Assembly: GCA_963785075.1 (NCBI GenBank)
Contig: CAWATW010000010.1
Location: 248,001-312,000 of the forward strand
Source of the DNA: JAOUGY01 sp963785075
Lineage (GTDB): Bacteria; Actinomycetota; Acidimicrobiia; Spongiisociales; ZC4RG35
Direction: 5' to 3'
DNA: 64,000 bases
Below the pieces are notes generated by a model that worked only from the letters and a program-made list of their open reading frames with translations, had not been told where the DNA came from and did no database searches. This document shows, in pieces, positions 10,390 to 18,710 of the stretch (the stretch's first letter is position 1; the number at the start of each line of letters is the position of its first letter). The position numbers and the translations under genes are program-made.

Positions 10390-10417
10390 GAGGGCCCCCG
10401 CAGTTGCGGGGGCCCTC
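10390..10417. terminator. Bidirectional intrinsic terminator
   Basis: A perfect 13-bp stem (GAGGGCCCCCGCA with its complement, 2-nt loop) lies 31 bp after the surface-protein stop and 17 bp beyond the end of the convergent VOC gene. Its symmetric stem suggests it serves both strands. Confidence 0.85.
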
Positions 10418-10433
10418 TTCCGTGTGCAGCCCG

Positions 10434-10820
10434 TCACGGATGCGCTCGAGCGGTGGGCGGTGTCCACAACCCGAACGTGCTTCCGTCCGGATCTGCGACA
10501 TAGGCGAATCGGAGTCCGTTGGGCGTCGATTGCGGATCCACGGCGACGGCTCCGCCGGCCTCCGTGACGGCGATGCAGGCAGCATCGACATCCTCCACCT
10601 GTACGTTGAAGACGGTCATCGGAGGATGGTCCGGGCCGTTCGATGCGATCCCGCCACCGATCGGCGCCGACTCGCCCATCCCGATCATGTCGTACCCCGG
10701 CATGTCGGACTGGAAGCTCCACCCGAAAACGTCGCCGTAGAAGGCTCGGGCTCGCTCAGGGTTCGGGGTGTGGATCTCGAACCAGGTCACCGGATTGCGG
10801 GTCGTGGTCTTGGTGCTCAT
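10434..10820 (-). CDS. VOC / glyoxalase family protein
   Basis: A 128-residue vicinal-oxygen-chelate protein. The N-terminal PVTWFEIHTPNPERARAFYGDVFGW and the C-terminal FAYVADPDGSTFGLW are typical of the single-module VOC subfamily found beside WYL regulators in actinobacteria. Dioxygenase, lyase or binding roles are all possible. The ATG at 10820 (MSTKTTTRN) is used because the family starts here and AGGAG lies just upstream. It is 74 bp downstream of the WYL regulator gene and probably in its operon. Confidence 0.85.
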   Translation of the reverse strand: MSTKTTTRNPVTWFEIHTPNPERARAFYGDVFGWSFQSDMPGYDMIGMGESAPIGGGIASNGPDHPPMTVFNVQVEDVDAACIAVTEAGGAVAVDPQSTPNGLRFAYVADPDGSTFGLWTPPTARAHP

Positions 10821-10894
10821 GAATGCTCCTCTCTGTGGCACCTCGGCACACCATCCACAACGAGACCGACAGCGTCCTGTCGGTGTTTCCTCGA

Positions 10895-11587
10895 TCACTC
10901 GAACGTCGCTCGTCGCTCCAATCCGGCGATGTCCACGGCGGGAAGCTCTCGTTCGGGCGCCGTCTCCCTCGTCAGTGTGGCGTCTGCGATCCGATCGAGC
11001 CGGAACACCCTCGAGTCGTCCCTCAGCCGGCACCAGGCGCTCAAGTACCAATGGCCTGCCAGGCCCACGATGGCGATCGGTTCGATCGAGCGGCGGCTGT
11101 GAACGCCGTCCTTGTCCTCGTACCGGATGTTGAGGACGCGCCGGTCCACGATCGCCTGCTCTATCACTCTCTGGGAGCGGCCCATCGGATCGGCAGTGGG
11201 CTCGTACCTGAGCAGGCGAGACCCGAGCTCTCGGGCCTTGCCTGCGGCCTCGTCCGACATCGCCGTCATGATCTTGGTGAGTGCGGAACGGGCCGACTGG
11301 GGGAGGGGAGTGGCGGTTCTCGATCCCAGGGCGGCCGCCACCGCAGCGGCCTCAGCCGGGGTGAAGTTGACCGGCGGCAATGTTCGGCTGCCGTCGAGAC
11401 GATATCCCCCACTTCGCCCCGTTTCTGCGTATATGGGGACGCCGGCCTCCTGAAGCGCAAGGATGTCACGCTCGACGGTCCGGCTGCTGACCTCGAACCG
11501 ATCGGCGAGCTGCCTCGCAGACAGCGGAGCTCCAGGTGAGGCCCTGAGCTGCTCGACGATGGCGTACAGACGATCCGTCCGGTTCAC
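10895..11587 (-). CDS. YafY-type transcriptional regulator (HTH_11 + WYL domain)
   Basis: A 230-residue regulator. It has an N-terminal winged helix (LSARQLADRFEVSSRTVERDILALQEAGVPI, residues about 23-53) and a C-terminal WYL domain, with RRSIEPIAIVGLAGHWYLSAWCRLR carrying the WYL-type core. WYL domains sense nucleic acids or small ligands, and many such proteins respond to DNA damage or metabolites. The GTG start overlaps the amine oxidase stop (GTGA), so the regulator is translationally coupled to it and likely controls the amine oxidase-WYL-VOC operon. Confidence 0.9.
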   Translation of the reverse strand: MNRTDRLYAIVEQLRASPGAPLSARQLADRFEVSSRTVERDILALQEAGVPIYAETGRSGGYRLDGSRTLPPVNFTPAEAAAVAAALGSRTATPLPQSARSALTKIMTAMSDEAAGKARELGSRLLRYEPTADPMGRSQRVIEQAIVDRRVLNIRYEDKDGVHSRRSIEPIAIVGLAGHWYLSAWCRLRDDSRVFRLDRIADATLTRETAPERELPAVDIAGLERRATFE

Positions 11588-12846
11588 GGTCGGTTCATGA
11601 TCTGATCGGCGGCACGAACTCCGGACACATACGCGCCGTGCACCGTTCCGAAGTACTCCGGGACGGTGTGTTCGCCGGCAAAGTACAGCCGATCCGATGC
11701 CTGGGACCCCAGCATGGTCATGTCGGACGGGGTCGCCCCCACGGGGATGTAGCTGTACGAACCGCCCGACCAGGGATCGCTTCGCCAGTCGGTCGCCGTC
11801 GACGCCACCGGTACCGGGATGACTCCCATCATCTCTACCAGAACCTCCAGCGCTCCTCGATCCGACCCTCCTCGGTGTCGGGGACCTGCGGTGTCACGGC
11901 CGGATTGTGGAAGGCGACGAGCACGGGGGCTCCGGCGTGGTCGGTCATGTCGACCCACGCGGGGAAACGGTGGTCGCTGCTCACGTAGGTGATCCGCCGG
12001 ATGTCTCCGGGCCAGAACGCATCGTCGAATCTGATGGCCACCTTCTCGAGGGTGGCCATGTCGAGCCGCGGAGGCTGCCCGCTCGTGACCATGGATGGCG
12101 GGCGAGAAGGCGATGGCTCCTCTCCGGAGGACTGCGAGCGGGACGCTCACCACGACGGCATCGGCCCGGTGAGCGCTCGTGGTTGTGGACACGATGGCGC
12201 CGCCTGGCCCGCCGTGTTCGATTGCCAGCACCGCCTCGTCGAGGCGCACATCGAGCCCGGTGGCCAGATGGTCGACCAGGGCTCGGTAGCCGCCGACGAT
12301 CACATCGTTTCCGCCCGGGTGAAGTCGATAGGCGGCCGACCCCTGGAGCGAGACGCGGTCGGGCGGGCCCCCGATGTTCAGAGCGGCCTCGTGCCATGCG
12401 ATCCCGAATCGGGCCACATCGGCGGCCGCACCCTTCAGCCTCCGGTCCGCTGCGTACCAGTCGGCCGCCGCCTCGTATCCGGCCTCGCCGACCGCCTCGA
12501 AGGCCTCCATGGGATCGAAGTCGAACCGTGTCGACGCCGAGGTAGAGGCGATCGTGGGCGACGCCCAGCCGCTACCTTGCACGAACACCGCCGAACCCGT
12601 GCCCCACACTCCGTCGTTGCGGGTGCTCAGCCCGGCTGCCCGCACCGCATCGCTGAGTGGGTTTCCGTATGGCCCGTGGATCCAGGAGGCACCGAGATCC
12701 ACGGGCGAACCGGCCAGGTCGAGGGTGTGGGTCCGGCCGCCGATCCGGTTCCGCGCCTCGAGCACCGTCACATCGACGTGGCGGTCGGCGAGCAGACGGG
12801 CGGCGGTTAGCCCGGCAATCCCCGCTCCGATGACCAGGACATTCAT
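11584..12846 (-). CDS. Flavin monoamine oxidase-like protein with two compensating frameshifts
   Basis: Amine-oxidase/FAD family. The Rossmann motif VIGAGIAGLTAARLLADR starts at residue 4, with the GGRTHTLDL and LGASWIHG motifs, and at the C-terminus YFAGEHTVPEYFGTVHGAYVSG. Between about 12075 and 11853 the main frame gives an Arg/His-rich nonsense segment. Another frame of the same stretch encodes the expected core (LDMATLEKVAIRFDDAFWPGD...). The data fit one extra base near 12075 and one missing base near 11853. The product as written would carry about 73 wrong residues in the substrate domain and would probably be inactive. TACGCT lies 7 nt before the ATG. Confidence 0.8.
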   Translation of the reverse strand: MNVLVIGAGIAGLTAARLLADRHVDVTVLEARNRIGGRTHTLDLAGSPVDLGASWIHGPYGNPLSDAVRAAGLSTRNDGVWGTGSAVFVQGSGWASPTIASTSASTRFDFDPMEAFEAVGEAGYEAAADWYAADRRLKGAAADVARFGIAWHEAALNIGGPPDRVSLQGSAAYRLHPGGNDVIVGGYRALVDHLATGLDVRLDEAVLAIEHGGPGGAIVSTTTSAHRADAVVVSVPLAVLRRGAIAFSPAIHGHERAASAARHGHPREGGHQIRRCVLARRHPADHLREQRPPFPRVGRHDRPRRSPRARRLPQSGRDTAGPRHRGGSDRGALEVLVEMMGVIPVPVASTATDWRSDPWSGGSYSYIPVGATPSDMTMLGSQASDRLYFAGEHTVPEYFGTVHGAYVSGVRAADQIMNRP

Positions 12847-12905
12847 GGGTGCGAGCGTAGAGAAATTGCGACCCGACCAGCGGCAGGCGCCGGTACGGTC
12901 CTCGG

Positions 12906-13775
12906 ATGGACATCGCCTCGCATTCCGGCAGCGAGCTGACCTCGCTGTTGCTCGCAGAGATGCGTCGCCGCTCGGTGGCTGTGACACCGGCCACGGTGCT
13001 GGCCCGTCACGACGACCGGTTCACACGCAGCTCGGCTGCGTCTCCTGCCGCGATACGCCGCATCGAAGGGGTGCTGGCCGCTCATCTGCCAGACGGTGTA
13101 GAGGAACTGGGTCTTGCACCGTTGGCCCCGTTCGGCGCCCACGCAGCGGTCGCCGACGTCGACCAGAACCGCGTTGTGTCCACCATCCGCGGCAACGAGG
13201 TGGCGGCGGACCCGACGGTGGTACTCGCGGTCGAGGCCGCGAGACGCCGGCGTCGACGAATCGACACCGACTCCAAGGACGCCCGCATGCTGCATCTTGC
13301 GGCGTTCCAGCGAGTGACGAGAGCTCAGATGTTCGAGGGTCCGCGGTCCTTCGCCCACTTCGCCGTCTCGGGTCTTGTGACCGCCGGGCGCGACATCGGT
13401 GACCGGGCGTTCGAACGCCGTGCGCTCGAGGCCCACACGGCGCATCTCGCAACCGCGCTCCCGGCGTTGGGTTGTCAGCAGGTCGAGATCCTGGTGACCG
13501 ACTTCACCGACGGATCGCTCGGGCCGATTGTCGATGAGTTGTCACGGAGGTGGAGTGGTGGGCCGGTGGCGGTCACCGCGTACCCCGACCGCACCAGAGC
13601 GCAGAACTACTACACGGATCTCGCCATCGAAGTTCACGTGATCGTCGGCGGCGAGCGGTTGGAGGTCGGTGACGGGGGCATGGTCGACTGGACGCAACGG
13701 CTCGTCGCCAGCGAGAAGGAACGGGCGATGATCTCCGGTCTCGGCGTGGAGCGCCTGGCCCTCGCTCTGGACTGA
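12906..13775 (+). CDS. Conserved hypothetical protein with class II synthetase/HisZ-like signature
   Basis: A 289-residue protein that I cannot name. The C-terminal NYYTDLAIEVHVIVGGERLEVGDGG and SGLGVERLALAL resemble the end of histidyl-tRNA synthetase-like (HisS/HisZ) class II cores, where G(I/L)G(V/I)ERL is motif 3. The central DQNRVVSTIRGNEVAADPT may correspond to motif 2. No anticodon-binding domain is visible and it is too short for a true synthetase. TACGGT lies 6 nt before the ATG, so the transcript is probably leaderless. It is divergent from the amine oxidase and just upstream of dnaE2. Confidence 0.55.
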   Translation: MDIASHSGSELTSLLLAEMRRRSVAVTPATVLARHDDRFTRSSAASPAAIRRIEGVLAAHLPDGVEELGLAPLAPFGAHAAVADVDQNRVVSTIRGNEVAADPTVVLAVEAARRRRRRIDTDSKDARMLHLAAFQRVTRAQMFEGPRSFAHFAVSGLVTAGRDIGDRAFERRALEAHTAHLATALPALGCQQVEILVTDFTDGSLGPIVDELSRRWSGGPVAVTAYPDRTRAQNYYTDLAIEVHVIVGGERLEVGDGGMVDWTQRLVASEKERAMISGLGVERLALALD

Positions 13776-13828
13776 GCGGTTCTGCGAGAGATGGCGTGAT
13801 ACCACGTCGCGAAATCCTGGCCCATGTG

Positions 13829-13844
13829 TCGAACGTATGTTCGA
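13829..13844 (+). promoter_or_regulatory. LexA (SOS) box of dnaE2
   Basis: TCGAACGTATGTTCGA is a perfect match to the mycobacterial/actinobacterial LexA operator TCGAAC-N4-GTTCGA. The first ATG of dnaE2 (13837) lies inside its right half. Confidence 0.93.
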
Positions 13845-16800
13845 TAGAGTGGTTGTCGTGGGAGGGACACATTCGTACGCCGAGCTGCACTGCCATACCA
13901 ATCACTCGTTCCTCGATGGTGCATCGCATCCCGATGAACTCGTCCAGACCGCTGCCGAACTGGGCTACACCGCGCTGGGAGTGACCGACCACGACGGGTT
14001 CTACGGGTCGGTGAAGGTGATGATCGCCGCCCGTGACATCGGCATGCCGGTCGTGTACGGCACCGAGATCGGAATCCAGTCTCGTGTCTCCGATCACGTG
14101 CCGGCGCCTGATCCCTTCGATCGCGCCGAGAATTGGGACAAAGAGCATCACGACAGTTGGGACGTGCGAACCGAGTCGGGATGGAGACGCGGTCGCAAGA
14201 AGCGGATGCACGGCACCAAGCCGGTCGATCTCCCCCCGACCGATCATCTCGTGCTGCTGGCCGGATCGCCTTCTGCGTATTCGATGTTGTCCCGTCTGGT
14301 GACAAAAGGGCAGCTCCGCGGCGAAAAGGATCGAGCCGTACATTTGTGGGACGATCTCGCCGAAGTCGCTTCGAGTCCCGACATCGTGGCGCTCACCGGA
14401 TGTTGGCAGGGTGCCGTCCCGCGGGCAGCGACTCGAGGCGATCTCGCCGCCACGATGACCGAAGCCGCCAGGCTGCGCGAGCTGTTCGGGCCGCGACTCC
14501 ACATGGAGCTCTGGCACCACGCAATGCCCGAAGACGATCCCCGCAACGACCTCATGTGGGAGGTGTCACAGCGGCTTTCGATTCCCGTGGTGGCCACCAA
14601 CCAGGTCCACTATGCCGATCGGCGTGACGCCGATCTCTCCGAGGTGCTGGCCGCCGTCGCAGGACGTCGTGACCTGAATGAAGCCCTCGGGTTCTGGCCG
14701 GCGACCGACGAGCGCTACCTCAAGACACCGGAGCAGATGGCGCGCCGTTTCGCACGGTACCCGGGTTCGGTCGACCGGGCCGTACGGCTCGGCGAGCGGT
14801 TGGCGTTCGACCTGAAACTGGTGGCACCGAACCTTCCTCCTTTCCCGATGCCCGGCCATTTCCGGAACGAGATGGACTATCTCAGGCATCTCACGTACGA
14901 AGCGGCCAGGGAGATCTACCCGGGAACCGGCGACGGTGGTATCGATCGATCGGCCCGACACCGCCTCGATCACGAGTTGGGGGTGATCGAGCGGCTGGGG
15001 TTTCCCGGATACTTCCTGGTGGTCAAGGACATCGTCGACTTCGCCCGCTCCCAGGACATCTACTGCCAGATCCGTGGCTCGGGTGCGGACTCGGCGGTGT
15101 GCCGGTGTCTCGGACTCACACGGGTCGACCCCATCCGCCTCGGTTTGCCGTTCGAGCGCTTCCTCTCGGAAGAGCGTGGTCGCCCGCCGGACATCGACCT
15201 GGATCTCGAGGCGGAGCGCCGTGAGGAGGTGATCCAGTACTGCTACCGGCGTCATGGGCGTCAGCGCGCCGCCATGGTCGCCAACGTGATCACATACCGG
15301 GCCCGCTCGGTGTTGCGCGACGTCGCCAAGACTTTCGGGTTCACCCAGGCGCAGGTCGACGGATTGTCCAAGTTCATCGACAGCTACCACACCTCCGATC
15401 TCCGGCTCGAGGCGCCGCTGCCGCATGGGCTCACCGCCGACCTCATCTACGACGTGTGTCATCGGATAGATGGGTTCCCCCGACATCTCGGCATCCACTC
15501 CGGTGGCGTTGTGATCGCCGACCGTCCACTACATCAGGTGGTCCCGATCGAGTGGGGTCGGATGGAGGGTCGGTCTGTACTCCAGTGGGACAAAGACGAC
15601 TGCGCCGCCATCGGCATCGTCAAGTTCGACCTGCTCGGCCTGGGGATGCTCAACGCCCTTCACCTGGCTGTCGACTCCATCGAAGAGGCCCACGGAGTTA
15701 AGATCGACCTCGCCACCATCCCTCAGGAGCCCGACATCTATCGGGCCCTCACCGCCGCCGACACCGTTGGTCTGTTCCAGGTCGAGTCGAGGGCGCAGAT
15801 GGCGACGCTACCTCGGATGAAGCCCACCACCTTCTACGACCTTGCGGTGGAGGTGGCGCTCATCCGGCCTGGTCCGATCCAGGGCCAGTCGGTGCACCCG
15901 TATCTCCGACGGCGCAACGGCGAGGAGCCGATCAGATACCCCCATCCATCAACCATTCCCATCCTCGAGAAGACCCTCGGTGTTCCGATCTTCCAGGAAC
16001 AGCTGATGGAGCTCGCCAGGGTGTGTGCCGGATTCGACGGTGGGCAGTCTGACCGTCTGCGGGCGGCGATGACGCACAAACGATCGGACCGGGAGATGGC
16101 GAAGCTCCGCGATGAGGTCTATTCCGGGATGGAGGGTCAGGGCGTCATCGGTGCGGCTGCCGACGAGATCTGGGAGAAGCTGCAGGGTTTCGCCCATTTC
16201 GGGTTCCCCGAGAGCCACTCGGTGAGCTTCGCCTACATCGTCTACATGTCCGCCTGGCTCCGGCATCATTGGCCTGCGGAGTTCCTCGCCGGCCTCCTGA
16301 ACGCCCAGCCGATGGGCTTCTACAACCCCAATACCCTGGTCCAGGATGCCCAGCGGCATGGAGTGATCGTGCTGCCTCCGTGCATCAACGCCTCCCAGCA
16401 CGACTGCTCAATCGAGCCGGTGGACGCGGATCCCGACGATGTCGTCGAGTACCTGGGTGGAACGTGGCGGCGGGGGAGAGGCGCTCTCGACGACGAACTG
16501 CGCTCGGCGGTGGCGATGCGTATGGGGCTCCGATACGTTCGGAACCTCGGCGAGTCCGAGGTCGCCCGTATCGAGGCGGCAAGGCAGTTGGGAGGCGAGT
16601 TCCGTTCTCCCGCCGACCTCGCCCATCGCACCGGGCTCCCCGTCGATGCCTACGAAGGACTGGCGGCATCCGGCGCTCTCCAGGCGATCGGCCTCGGACG
16701 GCGCGAAGGGATGTGGGTGGCCGGCGCCTTGGCAGAGATCGATCCGGAGCGGCTCCCGCTCTCACCAGGGGTCGACCCGCCGCCGATTGCCGAGATGGAC

Positions 16801-17205
16801 GAGCTCGAAACCCATCTCGCCGACCTGTGGGCGGTCCAGGCGTCGACGAGCCACCCCATCCAGTTCGTTCGCTCGCAGCTCACCGATCGAGGATGCGTGC
16901 CGATCGCCGACGTGCTGTCCCTGCACCGTATGGCGCGCAAGGTCAGGGTCGGGGGTGTGGTGACCCATCGTCAGCGACCGGGCACCGCAGCCGGGGTCAT
17001 CTTCTTCAACCTCGAAGACGAGACCGGGCTGCTCAACGTGGTGGTGCTGCCTCCCGTGTGGGCCGAGTACAAACCGATCGCCCGTCGCATCCCGGCCCTC
17101 ATCGTCGATGGCATGGTCGAATACCGCGACGGGGTCACCAACCTCGTAGCCCGCTCCTTCGAGCCCATAGAAGTCAAGACCGCAGGGTCACGCGACTTCC
17201 GGTAG
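13837..17205 (+). CDS. dnaE2: Error-prone DNA polymerase III alpha subunit
   Basis: DnaE2/ImuC, the SOS translesion polymerase that works with ImuA' and ImuB (neither is in this window). In order it has a PHP domain (AELHCHTNHSFLDGASHPDELV), the palm with catalytic Asp residues in PPDIDLDLEAERR, the IRGSGADSAVC finger motif, the tau/beta-interaction region, and a C-terminal OB fold (KVRVGGVVTHRQRPGTAAGVIFFNLEDE). Length (~1,120 aa) fits DnaE2. The start is uncertain: ATG 13837 lies within the LexA box, and GTG codons at 13849 and 13858 are alternatives. I keep 13837 because the DUF222-HNH gene at 39200 has the same ATG-in-box arrangement. Confidence 0.95.
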   Translation: MFDRVVVVGGTHSYAELHCHTNHSFLDGASHPDELVQTAAELGYTALGVTDHDGFYGSVKVMIAARDIGMPVVYGTEIGIQSRVSDHVPAPDPFDRAENWDKEHHDSWDVRTESGWRRGRKKRMHGTKPVDLPPTDHLVLLAGSPSAYSMLSRLVTKGQLRGEKDRAVHLWDDLAEVASSPDIVALTGCWQGAVPRAATRGDLAATMTEAARLRELFGPRLHMELWHHAMPEDDPRNDLMWEVSQRLSIPVVATNQVHYADRRDADLSEVLAAVAGRRDLNEALGFWPATDERYLKTPEQMARRFARYPGSVDRAVRLGERLAFDLKLVAPNLPPFPMPGHFRNEMDYLRHLTYEAAREIYPGTGDGGIDRSARHRLDHELGVIERLGFPGYFLVVKDIVDFARSQDIYCQIRGSGADSAVCRCLGLTRVDPIRLGLPFERFLSEERGRPPDIDLDLEAERREEVIQYCYRRHGRQRAAMVANVITYRARSVLRDVAKTFGFTQAQVDGLSKFIDSYHTSDLRLEAPLPHGLTADLIYDVCHRIDGFPRHLGIHSGGVVIADRPLHQVVPIEWGRMEGRSVLQWDKDDCAAIGIVKFDLLGLGMLNALHLAVDSIEEAHGVKIDLATIPQEPDIYRALTAADTVGLFQVESRAQMATLPRMKPTTFYDLAVEVALIRPGPIQGQSVHPYLRRRNGEEPIRYPHPSTIPILEKTLGVPIFQEQLMELARVCAGFDGGQSDRLRAAMTHKRSDREMAKLRDEVYSGMEGQGVIGAAADEIWEKLQGFAHFGFPESHSVSFAYIVYMSAWLRHHWPAEFLAGLLNAQPMGFYNPNTLVQDAQRHGVIVLPPCINASQHDCSIEPVDADPDDVVEYLGGTWRRGRGALDDELRSAVAMRMGLRYVRNLGESEVARIEAARQLGGEFRSPADLAHRTGLPVDAYEGLAASGALQAIGLGRREGMWVAGALAEIDPERLPLSPGVDPPPIAEMDELETHLADLWAVQASTSHPIQFVRSQLTDRGCVPIADVLSLHRMARKVRVGGVVTHRQRPGTAAGVIFFNLEDETGLLNVVVLPPVWAEYKPIARRIPALIVDGMVEYRDGVTNLVARSFEPIEVKTAGSRDFR

Positions 17206-17263
17206 GGACTCTCCCGGCACGTGTCCCGTCTCGATGTGACTTCGAATTTCAGAATCCCCCCTG

Positions 17264-17521
17264 GCTGCCTCCCGGCAGCCTGTCCCCTTTGTGTCATGGT
17301 TGGGGTGGGTGATGGTCTTCCCGGGTTGGCTCACTGTCCCCGTGTCCACCCTTGGTGGGTGTGACTTTCGCAGGGCTTGTCGTGTCCCGGGAAGGCCAGT
17401 CACCGTTCAGGATCGTGTGACCTGATAGAAGTCCCTCCGCCATCGTGTGTGTCGACAAAGGGCTGTCCACGTTCCTGGCGTCACCCGTCAGCAACCGCAG
17501 GGTCGTGAAAGGAGACACAGG
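17264..17521 (+). ncRNA. Candidate bridge RNA region in the IS110 left end
   Basis: IS110-group elements encode a bridge RNA upstream of the transposase that pairs with donor and target DNA. Here the 258-nt gap upstream of the ATG has the right place and size and holds clear structure. There is a GGCTGCC/GGCAGCC hairpin at 17263-17280. A 9-bp long-range stem, CTTCCCGGG 17317-17325 with CCCGGGAAG 17386-17394, encloses a CACCC/GGGTG hairpin (17347-17361). The guide loops cannot be assigned without the exact element ends. Confidence 0.4.
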
Positions 17522-18541
17522 ATGAAGCCTATAGCGATGGGCTGTGACCCGCATTTGGACACGTTCACGGCGGCAGTGATCGACGAGTCTGGCCGGCCGA
17601 TCGATCAGCGTCGCTGTTCGAACACCCCGACCGGCTACGCCGAAGCGGCCCGCATGTGCCGCCGTCATCACCTGGTCACGGTGGGAATCGAGGGGGCGTC
17701 GGGTCATGGCCGTCCCCTCGCCGCCTATCTAGTGCAACACGGTATCGAAGTGATCGAGGTGACGTCTCGGGTCACCGCCGCCGGACGAGACCGAGCCGGC
17801 AAAACCGATCCCGGTGACGCAGTGGTCGTGGCCCGGGCTACCGCTGCGGACCGGGGACACAAGTGGCGACACGACCCTGCACTCGAGGCGCTCCGAGTGC
17901 TGGTCCACCGTCGGGACAGTCTGGTCAAAGCCCAAACCGGTGACATCAACCAGCTTCGTGCCCTCCTGGCCGAAATCGACCCCGACCGGGCGGCACGGAT
18001 GCGACGGCTCCGTTCCAAAACCGTTCTCACCCAACTCGGCCGAGTCCGATACGGCGGCAACCCCCACCGGGTCACCATCGCTGCTGTGATCCGACAGATC
18101 GCCCGCACCTGCCTCGACCGCCGACACCACATCCACCAGCTCACCACCCACATCACCGAGCTGTTACCCGCCGACGGACACCGACTGGTAGAACACATCC
18201 ACGGCTGCGGCGTCATCACCGCCGCCACCCTCATCGCCGAACTCGCCGGCACCGACGGGTTCGCGACCGCCGCCCGCTTCGGGTCCTGGACCGGCACCGC
18301 CCCCATCCCCGTCTCCTCAGGCCGAACCGACCGGCACCGGCTCAACCGAGGCGGCAACCGTCAAGCCAACCGGGCCCTCCACACCATCATCATCACCCAA
18401 CTCCAAACCGGCGGCGAAGCCGCCCACTACACCCACCGGCGCATCACCGAAGGCAAAACCCGAAAAGAAGCCATCCGAGCCGCAAAACGCCACCTCGCAC
18501 GACGCATCTGGAAACTCCTCAACACCAACAACTTGACATAG
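17522..18541 (+). CDS. IS110 family transposase (DEDD recombinase)
   Basis: A 339-residue IS110 recombinase. The N-terminal RuvC-like DEDD domain shows GCDPHLDTF, then GIEGASGHG, then KTDPGDAVVVA, which supply the acidic residues. The C-terminal Transposase_20 domain shows IHGCGVITAATLIAEL, the GTAPIPVSSGRTDRHRLNRGGNRQANRALH block with the catalytic Ser, and a basic tail. The ATG at 17522 follows AAAGGAG and gives the usual family N-terminus. There are no frameshifts or stops, so the element may be active. It encodes no other protein, so targeting would depend on the RNA in the left end. Confidence 0.95.
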   Translation: MKPIAMGCDPHLDTFTAAVIDESGRPIDQRRCSNTPTGYAEAARMCRRHHLVTVGIEGASGHGRPLAAYLVQHGIEVIEVTSRVTAAGRDRAGKTDPGDAVVVARATAADRGHKWRHDPALEALRVLVHRRDSLVKAQTGDINQLRALLAEIDPDRAARMRRLRSKTVLTQLGRVRYGGNPHRVTIAAVIRQIARTCLDRRHHIHQLTTHITELLPADGHRLVEHIHGCGVITAATLIAELAGTDGFATAARFGSWTGTAPIPVSSGRTDRHRLNRGGNRQANRALHTIIITQLQTGGEAAHYTHRRITEGKTRKEAIRAAKRHLARRIWKLLNTNNLT

Positions 18542-18548
18542 AAGAGCC

Positions 18549-18662
18549 CTGCGGGGGGACACAATCGCCGATCTCACGGCACTGTTGACCAGTGGAGCAC
18601 CGGATCGGCTTTCCACGGGTCGTGTCCCCCCGCAGGGGGGACAGATTCGGCGGAGCCGAATC
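18549..18662. repeat. Palindromic elements in the IS110 right flank
   Basis: Three nested inverted elements occur here. CTGCGGGGGGACAC at 18549-18562 is the reverse complement of 18622-18635. TGTCCCCCC-GCA-GGGGGGACA forms a perfect hairpin at 18623-18643. GATTCGGC-GGA-GCCGAATC forms another at 18644-18662. They may be right-end structure, or a REP-like palindromic target into which the element inserted. Confidence 0.7.
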
Positions 18663-18710
18663 AGGGGGGATTTCTTGGTCGGGTGAGGGTCGAGTTGGCG
18701 GTGCAACCCC

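Larger units (their letters stand above)
17253..18672 (+). mobile_element. IS110-family insertion sequence (boundaries approximate)
   Basis: An intact IS110-type transposase is flanked by a 269-nt non-coding left part and a ~130-nt non-coding right part. The 11-bp sequence AATCCCCCCTG at 17253-17263 recurs inverted as CAGGGGGGATT at 18662-18672, and I use these as provisional ends. Classical IS110 elements lack clear terminal inverted repeats, so this pair may instead belong to the target or be subterminal. The element sits between dnaE2 and a minus-strand hypothetical gene and interrupts no recognisable ORF. Confidence 0.65.

Noticed and set aside
10895..11587. WYL regulator as PafB or PafC
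   Set aside because: It is a stand-alone YafY-type protein in an amine oxidase-VOC operon, not in the tandem pafB-pafC arrangement near proteasome genes.
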